The notes under the pieces were generated by a model. That model did not search any database. It was not told the origin of the DNA and was given only the letters and a program-made list of their open reading frames with translations. Source: Marivirga aurantiaca (GTDB taxonomy: Bacteria > Bacteroidota > Bacteroidia > Cytophagales > Cyclobacteriaceae). From it: a DNA stretch of 64,000 nt. The position numbers and the translations under genes were made by a program. The stretch's first letter is position 1. Each line of letters opens with the position of its first letter. Location of the stretch: positions 496,001 through 560,000 of the forward strand of contig NZ_JAEQBW010000001.1 of NCBI RefSeq assembly GCF_016679925.1. The letters are read 5' to 3'. Below, piece by piece: positions 7,477 through 16,722 of this stretch.

Positions 7477-9159
7477 TCAATTTTCCCAAACCGGGATTTC
7501 AATATAACTGTCACTAAACCATTTAATTATCATTGGGGCGCCAGCATCTGTAATTATTTCTTCTGATGGTTCTTTTCCTGAGCCATAATTGATGATTTCA
7601 AATGGGTGCTTGTTTACGTTTACTACAATCACCAATCGGCTGCCCTTTTTAATCTCCTTACTGATAATATGAGAGGCATTCAAAGGAATTTGCTCTTTTT
7701 TACCTGGTGTTAAAAGCTGCCTTTGACTATTGTCTTTAGCATAGCTGGCCCGTCCTAAATAACGGGATAGTAAAAAATAGTTTTTGTCTTCAGTTTGTTC
7801 GTAAAAAGAAATAGAAATATCCATATCCCTTTTGTTGGTTTCCAAAACCAATTGACCTGTAAACGGACCATTGATGCTAAAAGCCTTTTCAAATGTTTCG
7901 GAAGCATAAACGATTCCATTACTTGCATCAAGACTATCAATAATCAAAGTGGGGTGAAAATAGTTGTTCATACTTTCACGATTGGTAAAATTGATTGTTT
8001 GCTGCTGGAACACTGGCTTTTTAGAGACCTCCTTAGCCAGGTTGTTATTGTGGAGGTACATTCGCAGGCTTTGGTTGCTCATTGCTTGCAGTGATGGTTC
8101 ATGTCTCCAGGTATTGGTTCCCATTAACTGGAAATTTACTTTATCCTTAAGTAACTCTGGTTTTGGTGCATCTTTAAGAATCCAATCTAACCACTCATAC
8201 GCCAGTTTTCTCATACTTATGTTGGCCACCGAATCAATTTCATACCCTCGAAGGTTGGATGACGGGTTTGCCTGTCCACCCCAATGATCATAAGGACCTA
8301 TTACCAAATAATGCTTTGCTTTTGGATGATACTTGTTGTGCAATTTGAAATATTCTACTGCTGAAATTTGCGGACCGTCAAAGTAGCCAGTGGTAGTCAA
8401 TACAGGAATATCAATTTTGGCATATTCTTCAGCTGTGGGTACCAGGGATTTCCAATATTCATCATAGGCAAGGTGTTGGAGCCATTTTTGGAAATGGGGG
8501 TTGGTATAACCTAATGCGCTGTCTATTTTGGAATAAGCGTATCCCCTTTCATACCACTCCCATAGCAGTGAAGCAGGAATTGGCTCTTTTCCTAAAATAT
8601 TGGTGTGCGACCAATTTAATTCAAAGCCTAATTGGACATTGTTCTGCATTGGAAAATCGAAGCCTGGCATTACTGCTACTTGTGGTACAATAGTTTTAAG
8701 CGCAGGATGTATTTTTTTTACTGTTGCCCATTGTGAAAAGCCTGTATAACTGCCACCATACATCCCCACTTCTCCGTTGCACCAATCTTGCTTACTAATC
8801 CAGTCTATTATGTCATATATGTCTGATTGTTCATTCTCATAGGGCATATAATTTTCTACATCAGTCCGAATACCACGAGCGTAGGCCACCACGCCTACAT
8901 AATCTCTATCTGCTGACCGCCTGGCAAATATGGCATCTCCTTCTCCCTGATGATAGGTAGTGTAAAATAATATTACAGGCATGGCTTGGGTATTTACTTT
9001 CTTATGAGCTATGATAGCCGAAATATCAACTCCACTTTTTGTGGGGATTAGTACATTTTTCTGGATATGGTAAATACTATCTGCTGTATTTTTCTTTTGT
9101 GCAAAAGAAGTAGCTGATATTGCCAGGAAAAGACAGAGCATTGTAAAAATATATTTCAT
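7477..9159 (-). CDS. Secreted CocE/NonD (X-Pro dipeptidyl-peptidase S15-type) hydrolase
   Basis: A 560-residue protein when started at ATG 9159, which gives a clean signal peptide (MKYIFTMLCLFLAISATSFA). The frame is open further upstream, but that would bury the signal. The N-terminal alpha/beta-hydrolase domain has the nucleophile motif GGSYTG (Ser137) and DYVGVVAYARGIR typical of the family. The C-terminal part (about 350-560) fits the jelly-roll PepX_C domain. Family enzymes cleave X-Pro dipeptides, cocaine-like esters or beta-lactam acyl groups; the substrate here is unknown. It is probably periplasmic and monocistronic. Confidence 0.85.
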   Translation of the reverse strand: MKYIFTMLCLFLAISATSFAQKKNTADSIYHIQKNVLIPTKSGVDISAIIAHKKVNTQAMPVILFYTTYHQGEGDAIFARRSADRDYVGVVAYARGIRTDVENYMPYENEQSDIYDIIDWISKQDWCNGEVGMYGGSYTGFSQWATVKKIHPALKTIVPQVAVMPGFDFPMQNNVQLGFELNWSHTNILGKEPIPASLLWEWYERGYAYSKIDSALGYTNPHFQKWLQHLAYDEYWKSLVPTAEEYAKIDIPVLTTTGYFDGPQISAVEYFKLHNKYHPKAKHYLVIGPYDHWGGQANPSSNLRGYEIDSVANISMRKLAYEWLDWILKDAPKPELLKDKVNFQLMGTNTWRHEPSLQAMSNQSLRMYLHNNNLAKEVSKKPVFQQQTINFTNRESMNNYFHPTLIIDSLDASNGIVYASETFEKAFSINGPFTGQLVLETNKRDMDISISFYEQTEDKNYFLLSRYLGRASYAKDNSQRQLLTPGKKEQIPLNASHIISKEIKKGSRLVIVVNVNKHPFEIINYGSGKEPSEEIITDAGAPMIIKWFSDSYIEIPVWEN

Positions 9160-9550
9160 TTCTTTTAATTTTTTCTGTTTTATGGTGGGTTCTTTTTTTA
9201 TACTTGACAACCAACAACTAATGAACATACAATCCCTGTAAAATTTACGCTACAGTTTATGTGGGATCAGGTACCGGACTAATTTAGTATTATTCTTAAT
9301 TATTTACATATTTCTCAAAATTTTAATTTTAAGAAAGATTTAGGAGTGAGGTTTGGTAGAGAAATGGCTAGAAGGTAGTATAGAACATTCAGCTTTGTCT
9401 AGTAGGGATTTACACTGAGATATCATATAAAATCAATTATTTTTATGATATAAGTAGTATTAATTGTGAATAACTAAGCCGTTTTCTTATATGTTTTAGT
9501 AAATTGCAGCTTATATCTCATTCATATTAATTTACAAATCCCCTACTGTA
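9160..9550. other. Divergent intergenic region upstream of the S15 hydrolase and the 1690-aa adhesin
   Basis: About 390 AT-rich bases between two divergent secreted-protein genes. Promoters for both must lie here, but no clear TAnnTTTG box with a TTG at the right distance stands out. I see no repeat shared with other gaps. Confidence 0.4.
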
Positions 9551-12500
9551 TTGAAAAAGATTTTATTGTTGTTAGTTTTCCCCTTTTTATTTTTCAGTTT
9601 TACTAAAGCCCAGGAAATTTGTAATGATGGCATAGACAATGATGGAGATGGTTTTATTGACTGTTTTGATTCTGATTGTTCAGGCAATAGTGCTTGTGAT
9701 GGCTTTTATATGGGAAATGATGCTTCATGTGAAGCAGTACCTTCAGATTTCCCTGTTTTTTCACTTCAATTGGCTTATCAGTCAGCTAATGATGTAACCA
9801 ATAATTTAAGCAGGATAGCCATAGGTGATTTGGATCGAGATGGGATACCTGAAATCCTGTCTACAAATCGGTATAATGATCGAATCTTTCTTTTAAATGG
9901 TAATGATGCTACTATAAAATATCAAGCATCCATTAACAGCCCAAGTTATAGTTCTGCATCTATGGCCAATGTACAGGATGATAATTGTGGAGAAGTGTTC
10001 ATTGTAAATTCCAATACTGGAAGCGATTTTAGGATTAATTCATTTGATTGTGAACTCAACTTACTATGGACATCAGAAACTTTGCCAAATGACCCCGTTT
10101 TCATTGGTCATGCAGATTTTGACCGAGATGGCAAGCCTGAAATGTATTACAAGGATGAAATTAGAGATCCTGTAACAGGTGTCCGTATTGTGGAAAATGC
10201 GGGAGTCGATTGGGACGTTATTCCAGGTGGACCTATTGCTGTAGACATTCTAGGAGATGAAGATTTAGAATTAATTTTAGGGGACAAGATTTACAGCGTA
10301 GATTTAGGAGACAGGACAGAAGATGCCGGCTCCTTAACCTTGCTGGCTACAATGCCAGCTACTTATCAAACGAAATTAATGAGCTATGCTTCTGGAGTTA
10401 GTGCAAGCACATCTATAGCTGACTATAATCTTGATGGTAATTTGGATGTGATTGTTACCGGAGCTGATGGAGGAAACGTATCAACTGTTTTCTTATGGGA
10501 TGTAACCAATAATACTGTAAAAACTTTCAATGATCCTTTTGGCACAGGTGATTATCAATACGGTTGGAAACGAGGAATGGGAAGGGTGAATATCGCTGAT
10601 TTAGATGGTGACGGGCAATTAAATGCAACATTTGTATCTGGTAAATATCTATATGCACTAGATGAACATTGGAATATCTTATGGAAATTGGCCATAAATG
10701 AGGAAACTTCAGGGCTCACTAGTAGTACCTTGTTTGATTTCAATGGTGATGGTCGATCAGAATTAGTTTACAGGGATGAGGACTTTCTATATATCATCAA
10801 CGGAAGTGATGGTAGTGTGAATATTTCCATTCCTTGTCGTTCCAGAACTAATATTGAGTATCCTATTGTGGCAGATGTGGATGCAGATGGCTCAGCCGAA
10901 ATTTGTGTTGTATGCGCAAGTGAAGATTTTAGTCCTGGCACAAGAGGAAAAGACCTTGACTTATATGCCCCCGCGGAAGTGAGAATTTATAAATCTGGAG
11001 GAGAACCATGGGTACCTGCCAGAAGAGTATGGAATCAGTATGGCTATTTCAATGTGAATATCAATGATGATTTGTCCGTGCCTCGAAATCAACAAAAGCA
11101 TCATCTGGTTTGGTCAAATGGCACTTGTGCAGTTGGACCTGTCCGTCCCTTAAATGGCTTTCTAAATCAATCACCCTTTTTAAGCTCAGAAGGTTGCCCT
11201 ACTTATGCTTCAACCGATTTGAATATCATCGAATCCACCTTTTCAGTTTCACCACCCACCTGCCCTGACGAGCAGTTTACAGTCAGCTTCGAATTTGAAA
11301 ACATAGGGGACGTTCCATTATCAGGTAATGTTCCTGTCACATTTTACGATGGTGACCCTTTGATTGCAGGAACTAATAAGCTGAATACAGTATCTATACC
11401 TCTCAACAATTTTGGAGTAGGACAGGTTAGTTCAGCTGTTGACCTTGTGGTGCATGGTGCAGGTTCACAATTTACACTCTATGCTGCCTTAAATGATAAT
11501 GGTTCCACCACGCCAACGCCTATAAGTTTTCCAAATACCAACTTTTTGGAATGCGACTACGCCAACAATATTGTTTCTACCGAGGTAAACCCTATTCCTT
11601 TTGCCTTATCAGCGGAGGCAACGAATAATATAACTTGTGGTGGCAATACTGTTGATCCTCATGGTTCTGTCAGAGTATTTAGGTTAGTTGGTGGCACCGA
11701 GGTGACAGCAGACTATGATTTCTTTTGGTTCAATGGAACAACGGTTGATGATACTCCTGATTATACAGGTGCTGTCTATACAGGTTTAAACGCAGGTACC
11801 TATACTGTTTTTGCTACAGATAAATTAGTGGGATGTAGTTCTGATACCATACAAGTAGTCATTGAGGATAGTATAATAACTTTCAATGCAGAAATTACTG
11901 TGGATAGTGGGAACGATAATTGTCAAAATCCTAATGGAGAATTAACAGTTAGTATCAATGATGCTAATGGGGTTGCGCAACCTGTAGGCAACTATGACTA
12001 TGAATGGTATGTAGGAAACACTGTTGGTGGTGGTTCACAAATAAGCAATAGTCATGTGGTTAACGGGTTGGATTCTGTTACTTACACCGTTTTGGTCACT
12101 GAAAAGGCGACTGGCTGTGAAACCATCGAATCTGCCAAAGTGCCAAGTGAGATTGAACTTCCCGAAGTTGAGGCTTCAGCAACCGATATTGTTTGTTCTG
12201 ATACAAATTCCGGAAGCGTGAGTGCTTCTGTAGGAGGTACAACCTCCGGATATACTTTTGAATGGTTTATCGGAAGCAGTGAGAAACCAACAGCTGACTA
12301 CACAGGAAGCACGGTGGACAATTTACCGCAAGGGAGTTATACTATTAAAGTGACTGATGATGCTTCTAATTGTCAAACAGCACTAGTCACTGTTGAAGTT
12401 AAACAAACACTTTCTCCTGAAATTGAGGACATATCAAGTACAGAAAATAATTCATGTGATAGCAACAGTTCCAATGGAAGTGTAACAGTTTCAATAGTGG

Positions 12501-14623
12501 GTAATGAATCAGATCACACTATTGAGTGGTTCTCTGGCACTAGCACCACTACTGCAGTAATTGGTACAGGTGTTTCGCTAGATAGTTTAGGTGGAGGAGA
12601 GTACACTGTAAAAGTTACAAACGATGAAACCGGCTGTGTGGTGACAGATAGAGTGACTATCAATAACAACATTGTCATTCCTGAGTTAAGTGTAACAGTC
12701 GATCCGGTAACAACTTGTTCTCCTTTTAATGGAAGAATTGAAGCTACTGTTGATTTAGGTTCTGAAAATGATTACACATTTTTTTGGTATGAAGGGACAT
12801 CAGTAAAAGCATCTGCAGATTTTACTGAAACAGGAAATCTACTTGATAATATGGAACCTGGCTTTTATACAGTCCAGGCACTTAATAATGATCGAAACTG
12901 TTTGGCTGAGCCTGTTACTGTAATGGTTAATGATTTGGCTACTTTTACAGCTAGTATAGTAAATACAGTAAACGAAGACTATGGTGCTTTAGGTAATGGC
13001 AGTATAACTATTGAAGTTGATAAAGCTGACTGGGAATATGAGATTTTCTTAAATGGCGAATCTTACCAGATTATTGATTCAGGTTTAAGAGAGTTTGAAA
13101 TCAATGATCTATCTGCTGGCGTATATGATGTTAAAGTAAAGGGTATCGAATCAGGATGCAGTGTCAATTTAACCATTGAAATTTTTATCAATCCGAATAC
13201 AGCTACTGATATTGTGGATTTTGAGTTACCAAATACTACCTCTCCGGCTATTATTGATTTAGTAAATCATACAGTTGAAATTGAAGTGGATGGGTTAACA
13301 GATTTAAGTAGTTTGGTGCCTGAAATTCAAGTTTCAGAAGGGGCTTCCATTAGTCCGGATGTTAACGAGCCTGAAAATTTCACAGAACCTGTTTTATATT
13401 CGGTAACGGCTGAAGATGGTGTCACATCTCAAGAATGGGAAGTTACTGTCAATAAGGCTCCTATTATTAAAGAGGATCAAACAATTACATTTAATGTTCC
13501 TGACAGCCTGTATCAAGATGAATCTCCTTTTCCTCTGGAAGCAACTTCATCAAGTGGGCTTTCAGTGATGTTCGCTATTGAAAGTGGAACTGCAACAATT
13601 CTTAATAATCAGCTAGTACTGACAAATGAATCTACTGATGTAGTTGTAAAAGCATTTCAGGCAGGAAATGATACTGTGAACTATGCTGAAGTTGAAAAAA
13701 GAGTTACGGTTTTAGGAAACTATGATATTTCAGTTAATGTAATCAGACCAGATGATACCCCTTTGGAAGAAGGATTAGCAAAACTATTTAATTTGAAAGG
13801 CGGCATTTATAGTAGGAAAAAATTTACTGGCGGTGATTTAACATTCAAAAATGTTCGGAAAGGAGAATATATCTTGCAAATCATACCTTTAGGTGAAAGT
13901 GGGGCCGATGTTTTTCCTGGATATTATAGTAGTGCTCATTTTAATAAAGATGCTACTGTCTTAAATATTAATAACAATTTAAGTCTAAGGATGAAAATGA
14001 AAGCTAAGACTGTGTCATCTACCGAAAAAGGAAATGGCGAAATAAATGGGAGGGTGGTGAAATCTGAAGATTCATCTAATGGAAGAATATCTTTGGGGGA
14101 AATTAATGAGGGGGAAGGAATTAAAGAGTTAGTCATCTATTTGTTACAAGAGACTGCAGGAGATATTCTTAGAGTAGCCGATACAGATAGTTTAGGTAAT
14201 TTTAATATGTTGGAGATCCCAGGTGGTAGTTATCAATTATTACTTGATATCCCTGGTATTGAGCAATCTGCTACCTCTTTTAATTTGCCGTATGACGAGC
14301 AAAATTTGGAGATGAATCTTACAATATTTGTTAATTCTGAAGGCGTGGTAAGTGTAGATATTAATACAGTTTTAGGAAATAAGAATTCCGACTTTGCTTT
14401 TAATATTTTTCCTAATCCAACAAATGGAATATTGCATGTAAATGGATATTACGGAGCTGAACAAGAAATATCTATTATATCTTCAAACGGAGCAATAGTA
14501 AAAACAGTAATACTCTCATCAGAAAATATGCAAAAAATTGATTTAACTGATTTAAGAGAAGGAGTGTACTACTTAAGATCTGACAGCGGAAAACAGCGTA
14601 TGGTTAAGGTTATAAAGAATTAA
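9551..14623 (+). CDS. Giant T9SS surface protein with type A sorting domain (1690 aa)
   Basis: Signal peptide 1-21, then a Cys- and Asp-rich segment (ICNDGIDNDGDGFIDC) resembling MopE-like calcium motifs. FG-GAP/VCBS propeller repeats follow (about 75-480, with repeated DLDGDGQ-like loops), then a CARDB-like domain (about 553-690), five or six SprB-like modules of about 90-100 residues (about 692-1210, each with TYTV and a late Cys), a DUF5018-like domain (about 1214-1305), an Ig-like domain, carboxypeptidase-regulatory-like folds, and a type A T9SS signal (about 1613-1690, FNIFPNPTNG). The start is TTG at 9551, aligned with the ATG of the paralogue at 24155. It is probably exported by T9SS and anchored at the surface as an adhesin. 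Confidence 0.9.
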   Translation: MKKILLLLVFPFLFFSFTKAQEICNDGIDNDGDGFIDCFDSDCSGNSACDGFYMGNDASCEAVPSDFPVFSLQLAYQSANDVTNNLSRIAIGDLDRDGIPEILSTNRYNDRIFLLNGNDATIKYQASINSPSYSSASMANVQDDNCGEVFIVNSNTGSDFRINSFDCELNLLWTSETLPNDPVFIGHADFDRDGKPEMYYKDEIRDPVTGVRIVENAGVDWDVIPGGPIAVDILGDEDLELILGDKIYSVDLGDRTEDAGSLTLLATMPATYQTKLMSYASGVSASTSIADYNLDGNLDVIVTGADGGNVSTVFLWDVTNNTVKTFNDPFGTGDYQYGWKRGMGRVNIADLDGDGQLNATFVSGKYLYALDEHWNILWKLAINEETSGLTSSTLFDFNGDGRSELVYRDEDFLYIINGSDGSVNISIPCRSRTNIEYPIVADVDADGSAEICVVCASEDFSPGTRGKDLDLYAPAEVRIYKSGGEPWVPARRVWNQYGYFNVNINDDLSVPRNQQKHHLVWSNGTCAVGPVRPLNGFLNQSPFLSSEGCPTYASTDLNIIESTFSVSPPTCPDEQFTVSFEFENIGDVPLSGNVPVTFYDGDPLIAGTNKLNTVSIPLNNFGVGQVSSAVDLVVHGAGSQFTLYAALNDNGSTTPTPISFPNTNFLECDYANNIVSTEVNPIPFALSAEATNNITCGGNTVDPHGSVRVFRLVGGTEVTADYDFFWFNGTTVDDTPDYTGAVYTGLNAGTYTVFATDKLVGCSSDTIQVVIEDSIITFNAEITVDSGNDNCQNPNGELTVSINDANGVAQPVGNYDYEWYVGNTVGGGSQISNSHVVNGLDSVTYTVLVTEKATGCETIESAKVPSEIELPEVEASATDIVCSDTNSGSVSASVGGTTSGYTFEWFIGSSEKPTADYTGSTVDNLPQGSYTIKVTDDASNCQTALVTVEVKQTLSPEIEDISSTENNSCDSNSSNGSVTVSIVGNESDHTIEWFSGTSTTTAVIGTGVSLDSLGGGEYTVKVTNDETGCVVTDRVTINNNIVIPELSVTVDPVTTCSPFNGRIEATVDLGSENDYTFFWYEGTSVKASADFTETGNLLDNMEPGFYTVQALNNDRNCLAEPVTVMVNDLATFTASIVNTVNEDYGALGNGSITIEVDKADWEYEIFLNGESYQIIDSGLREFEINDLSAGVYDVKVKGIESGCSVNLTIEIFINPNTATDIVDFELPNTTSPAIIDLVNHTVEIEVDGLTDLSSLVPEIQVSEGASISPDVNEPENFTEPVLYSVTAEDGVTSQEWEVTVNKAPIIKEDQTITFNVPDSLYQDESPFPLEATSSSGLSVMFAIESGTATILNNQLVLTNESTDVVVKAFQAGNDTVNYAEVEKRVTVLGNYDISVNVIRPDDTPLEEGLAKLFNLKGGIYSRKKFTGGDLTFKNVRKGEYILQIIPLGESGADVFPGYYSSAHFNKDATVLNINNNLSLRMKMKAKTVSSTEKGNGEINGRVVKSEDSSNGRISLGEINEGEGIKELVIYLLQETAGDILRVADTDSLGNFNMLEIPGGSYQLLLDIPGIEQSATSFNLPYDEQNLEMNLTIFVNSEGVVSVDINTVLGNKNSDFAFNIFPNPTNGILHVNGYYGAEQEISIISSNGAIVKTVILSSENMQKIDLTDLREGVYYLRSDSGKQRMVKVIKN

Positions 14624-14640
14624 ATTAGAAAGGGAACTCT

Positions 14641-14965
14641 TGAAAAATGCTTCAATGTTCGAGAACCAAATAAAGTTTGCTCGGAGTATGCGCGTGGGTG
14701 GACAAAAAGGCGGGGAGCGCGTGGAATTGCAGCGTGGAAGCATCTTTTTGTCTTGATTTTTTCTATCTTTTGTATCAAGACAAAAGATTAAGAATAAAAT
14801 TTGGTTTAAAAATGCATAGAATTTAAGTTAAAGCTCAATATTAAATGAAATTACTGTTTTTTGAGGTTTTGTACTTAGGTTTAAATTTAAAGAAACACTA
14901 ATAAAAGTAAGGATATCCAGTTTATAGCTGAAATTTATTTTTCATGAGGAGCCTAGAAAGCTTTA
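14641..14965 (+). repeat. Long intergenic repeat with GACAAAAAGGCGGGGAG core, copy 1
   Basis: Directly downstream of the adhesin. It shares blocks with 22733-23055 in the same order: TTCAATGTTCGA-like, GACAAAAAGGCGGGGAG, GCGTGGAAGCATCTTTTTGT, CTTGATTTTTT, GAATAAAATTTGG and, about 120 bases later, TTTTCATGAG. The pair GACAAAAAG/CTTTTTGTC and TCTTGAT/ATCAAGA can form nested stems. Its function is unknown. It makes up most of the 470-base gap before the next gene. Confidence 0.6.
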
Positions 14966-15094
14966 AAAATGAATGATAAAAGGGCTGTCTTAATTTGAGA
15001 TGGTCTCTTTTTGTGGAGCCACTGATTTTGTAAATTAATCGATATAAGAATTCCCTACTATGAAAGCACTAATGCTCAAATATGACACCTAGCT

Positions 15095-16588
15095 TTAATT
15101 CCAGTTCAAATTTTCAAGGTAATTACTTCTAATTTCAGAAACGTCTGTAGCGTGTTGACCAAACCAAATAAAGTGCCCGGCCTCTTCTATGGTATGAAAC
15201 TCGATATTGTTTCCAAGCGCTTTCATTTTATCTCGAAAATAGACTGCTGTTTCATAGGGCGTATTGCTATCCTTTTCTCCATGAATGAGAAGCATGTTGG
15301 GCATATTGCTTTTTAAAAGATAGTTGGGAGAAATTTCCTTCACAATGTCTTTGTCATCGCTGTTTAGTGTGATCCATTTGGAGTTTTCAATAGTCAGGTC
15401 GTAAGCACCGGAATTGACCATCACAATATTTGGCATTGAACTGTATTTGATATCATCGGATTCCTCATTCCAGTTCTCAACTAAAGCAGTACATAAAGCC
15501 AGGTGGCCACCTGCTGAATTTCCCGTTACAATAATTTTATTAGCATCAATGTTAAATTTATCCGCATGCTCTCTTAACCACCTGATGGATGATTTCGCAT
15601 CCTTTACAGCTTCAAAAGGAAGTGTATTGTGCCTTGCCTTTATTCGGTATTCAACTGCTGCTGCAACATAGCCCTTTTTAGCGTAATACTCACCTGCTTC
15701 GAAGAACCAGTCCGGTTTTCCTTCTGACCAGCTTCCACCGTGGAAATATACAATAGTCGGTCTTGAACTATTAAATAAATTGCTGTCAGGTAAGAATAAG
15801 TGCATCTCTAAATTGAGACCATTAATTGTTTTGTATGATTCAATGAGGTGTTGGTTTCGTCCATTGATTGATTGTTCGTAAGCCTTGGTAATTTGTTGTT
15901 TAAATTCTTCGGATTGACAAATGTTTAAAAAATCATTGTATATACTTTCAATATTTTTAACCCCTATGTTGGCAATATGGCTATTTAAGTATTCAAACAT
16001 CCAGAAATCCTTTATTTCCGGAACAGTAAAAAACTCATGAATCTTCTCCCAGGTCAGATGTAAGTAAATGTTATCAGTATATCCATGTTGCCCTTTGAGA
16101 AGCTCTTTTTCCACTTCTTTTGTTAGATAGGACTTAACGTATGCTTTAAAATCTCTATTTTCCAATAAAGGGATTTTATTGAAATCCTGTAGGTTATTAG
16201 CCAGCTCCTGTTGTTTTCCTTTGCTTAAATGTATTTTCTTTCCCGTGTAAATTTCATGTTGCATAGGGTATTCCAGAAGGAGCATATCAAAAAAATACTT
16301 AATACCAGCTTCTTCATCCTTGATAGTTTGCTGAGATAAATATTGGGAGTAATTATTAAGATGTTTGACGAATATTTGCTCTAATGAATCTATTTGATTA
16401 ATAAATCCGGCCGGAGTTTGGGAGTTAAATGCGGGAAAGTCATTATAAATATAATGAGAAACTGAATTAGCAATTACTTTTAATTCGCTAAAGTACTTAT
16501 CCGATGAATCGCTATGGGAACTGTTGTTTTGAGCCCACATTAATTGTGATCCCAAGAGCATTATGAGGAAAATCGTTTTTTTTATCAT
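15095..16588 (-). CDS. Secreted alpha/beta-hydrolase (carboxylesterase, BD-FAE/Aes-like)
   Basis: A 497-residue protein with a signal peptide (1-20, ending MWAQ). About 240 N-terminal residues show no family I recognise. The C-terminal hydrolase domain has the oxyanion motif HGGSW (283-287), nucleophile GNSAGG (Ser358), an acid in HGEKDSNTP (about 436) and the catalytic His in EAGHFIW (about 474). Such enzymes hydrolyse short-chain or acyl-sugar esters in the periplasm. It lies between two T9SS adhesin genes but on its own transcript. The unusual N-terminal extension may be a helical binding domain. Confidence 0.8.
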   Translation of the reverse strand: MIKKTIFLIMLLGSQLMWAQNNSSHSDSSDKYFSELKVIANSVSHYIYNDFPAFNSQTPAGFINQIDSLEQIFVKHLNNYSQYLSQQTIKDEEAGIKYFFDMLLLEYPMQHEIYTGKKIHLSKGKQQELANNLQDFNKIPLLENRDFKAYVKSYLTKEVEKELLKGQHGYTDNIYLHLTWEKIHEFFTVPEIKDFWMFEYLNSHIANIGVKNIESIYNDFLNICQSEEFKQQITKAYEQSINGRNQHLIESYKTINGLNLEMHLFLPDSNLFNSSRPTIVYFHGGSWSEGKPDWFFEAGEYYAKKGYVAAAVEYRIKARHNTLPFEAVKDAKSSIRWLREHADKFNIDANKIIVTGNSAGGHLALCTALVENWNEESDDIKYSSMPNIVMVNSGAYDLTIENSKWITLNSDDKDIVKEISPNYLLKSNMPNMLLIHGEKDSNTPYETAVYFRDKMKALGNNIEFHTIEEAGHFIWFGQHATDVSEIRSNYLENLNWN

Positions 16589-16722
16589 AGTACAATATTA
16601 TGCATAATGGTAAAGGGTGAAACATGGAGAGCATTGAGTACCCAACCATCAGTTCAAAGAGACCAAAATAGCAGAAAGATGATAAAATTACAATTAGCGG
16701 ATTGCTTAATTACCCAAATAGC

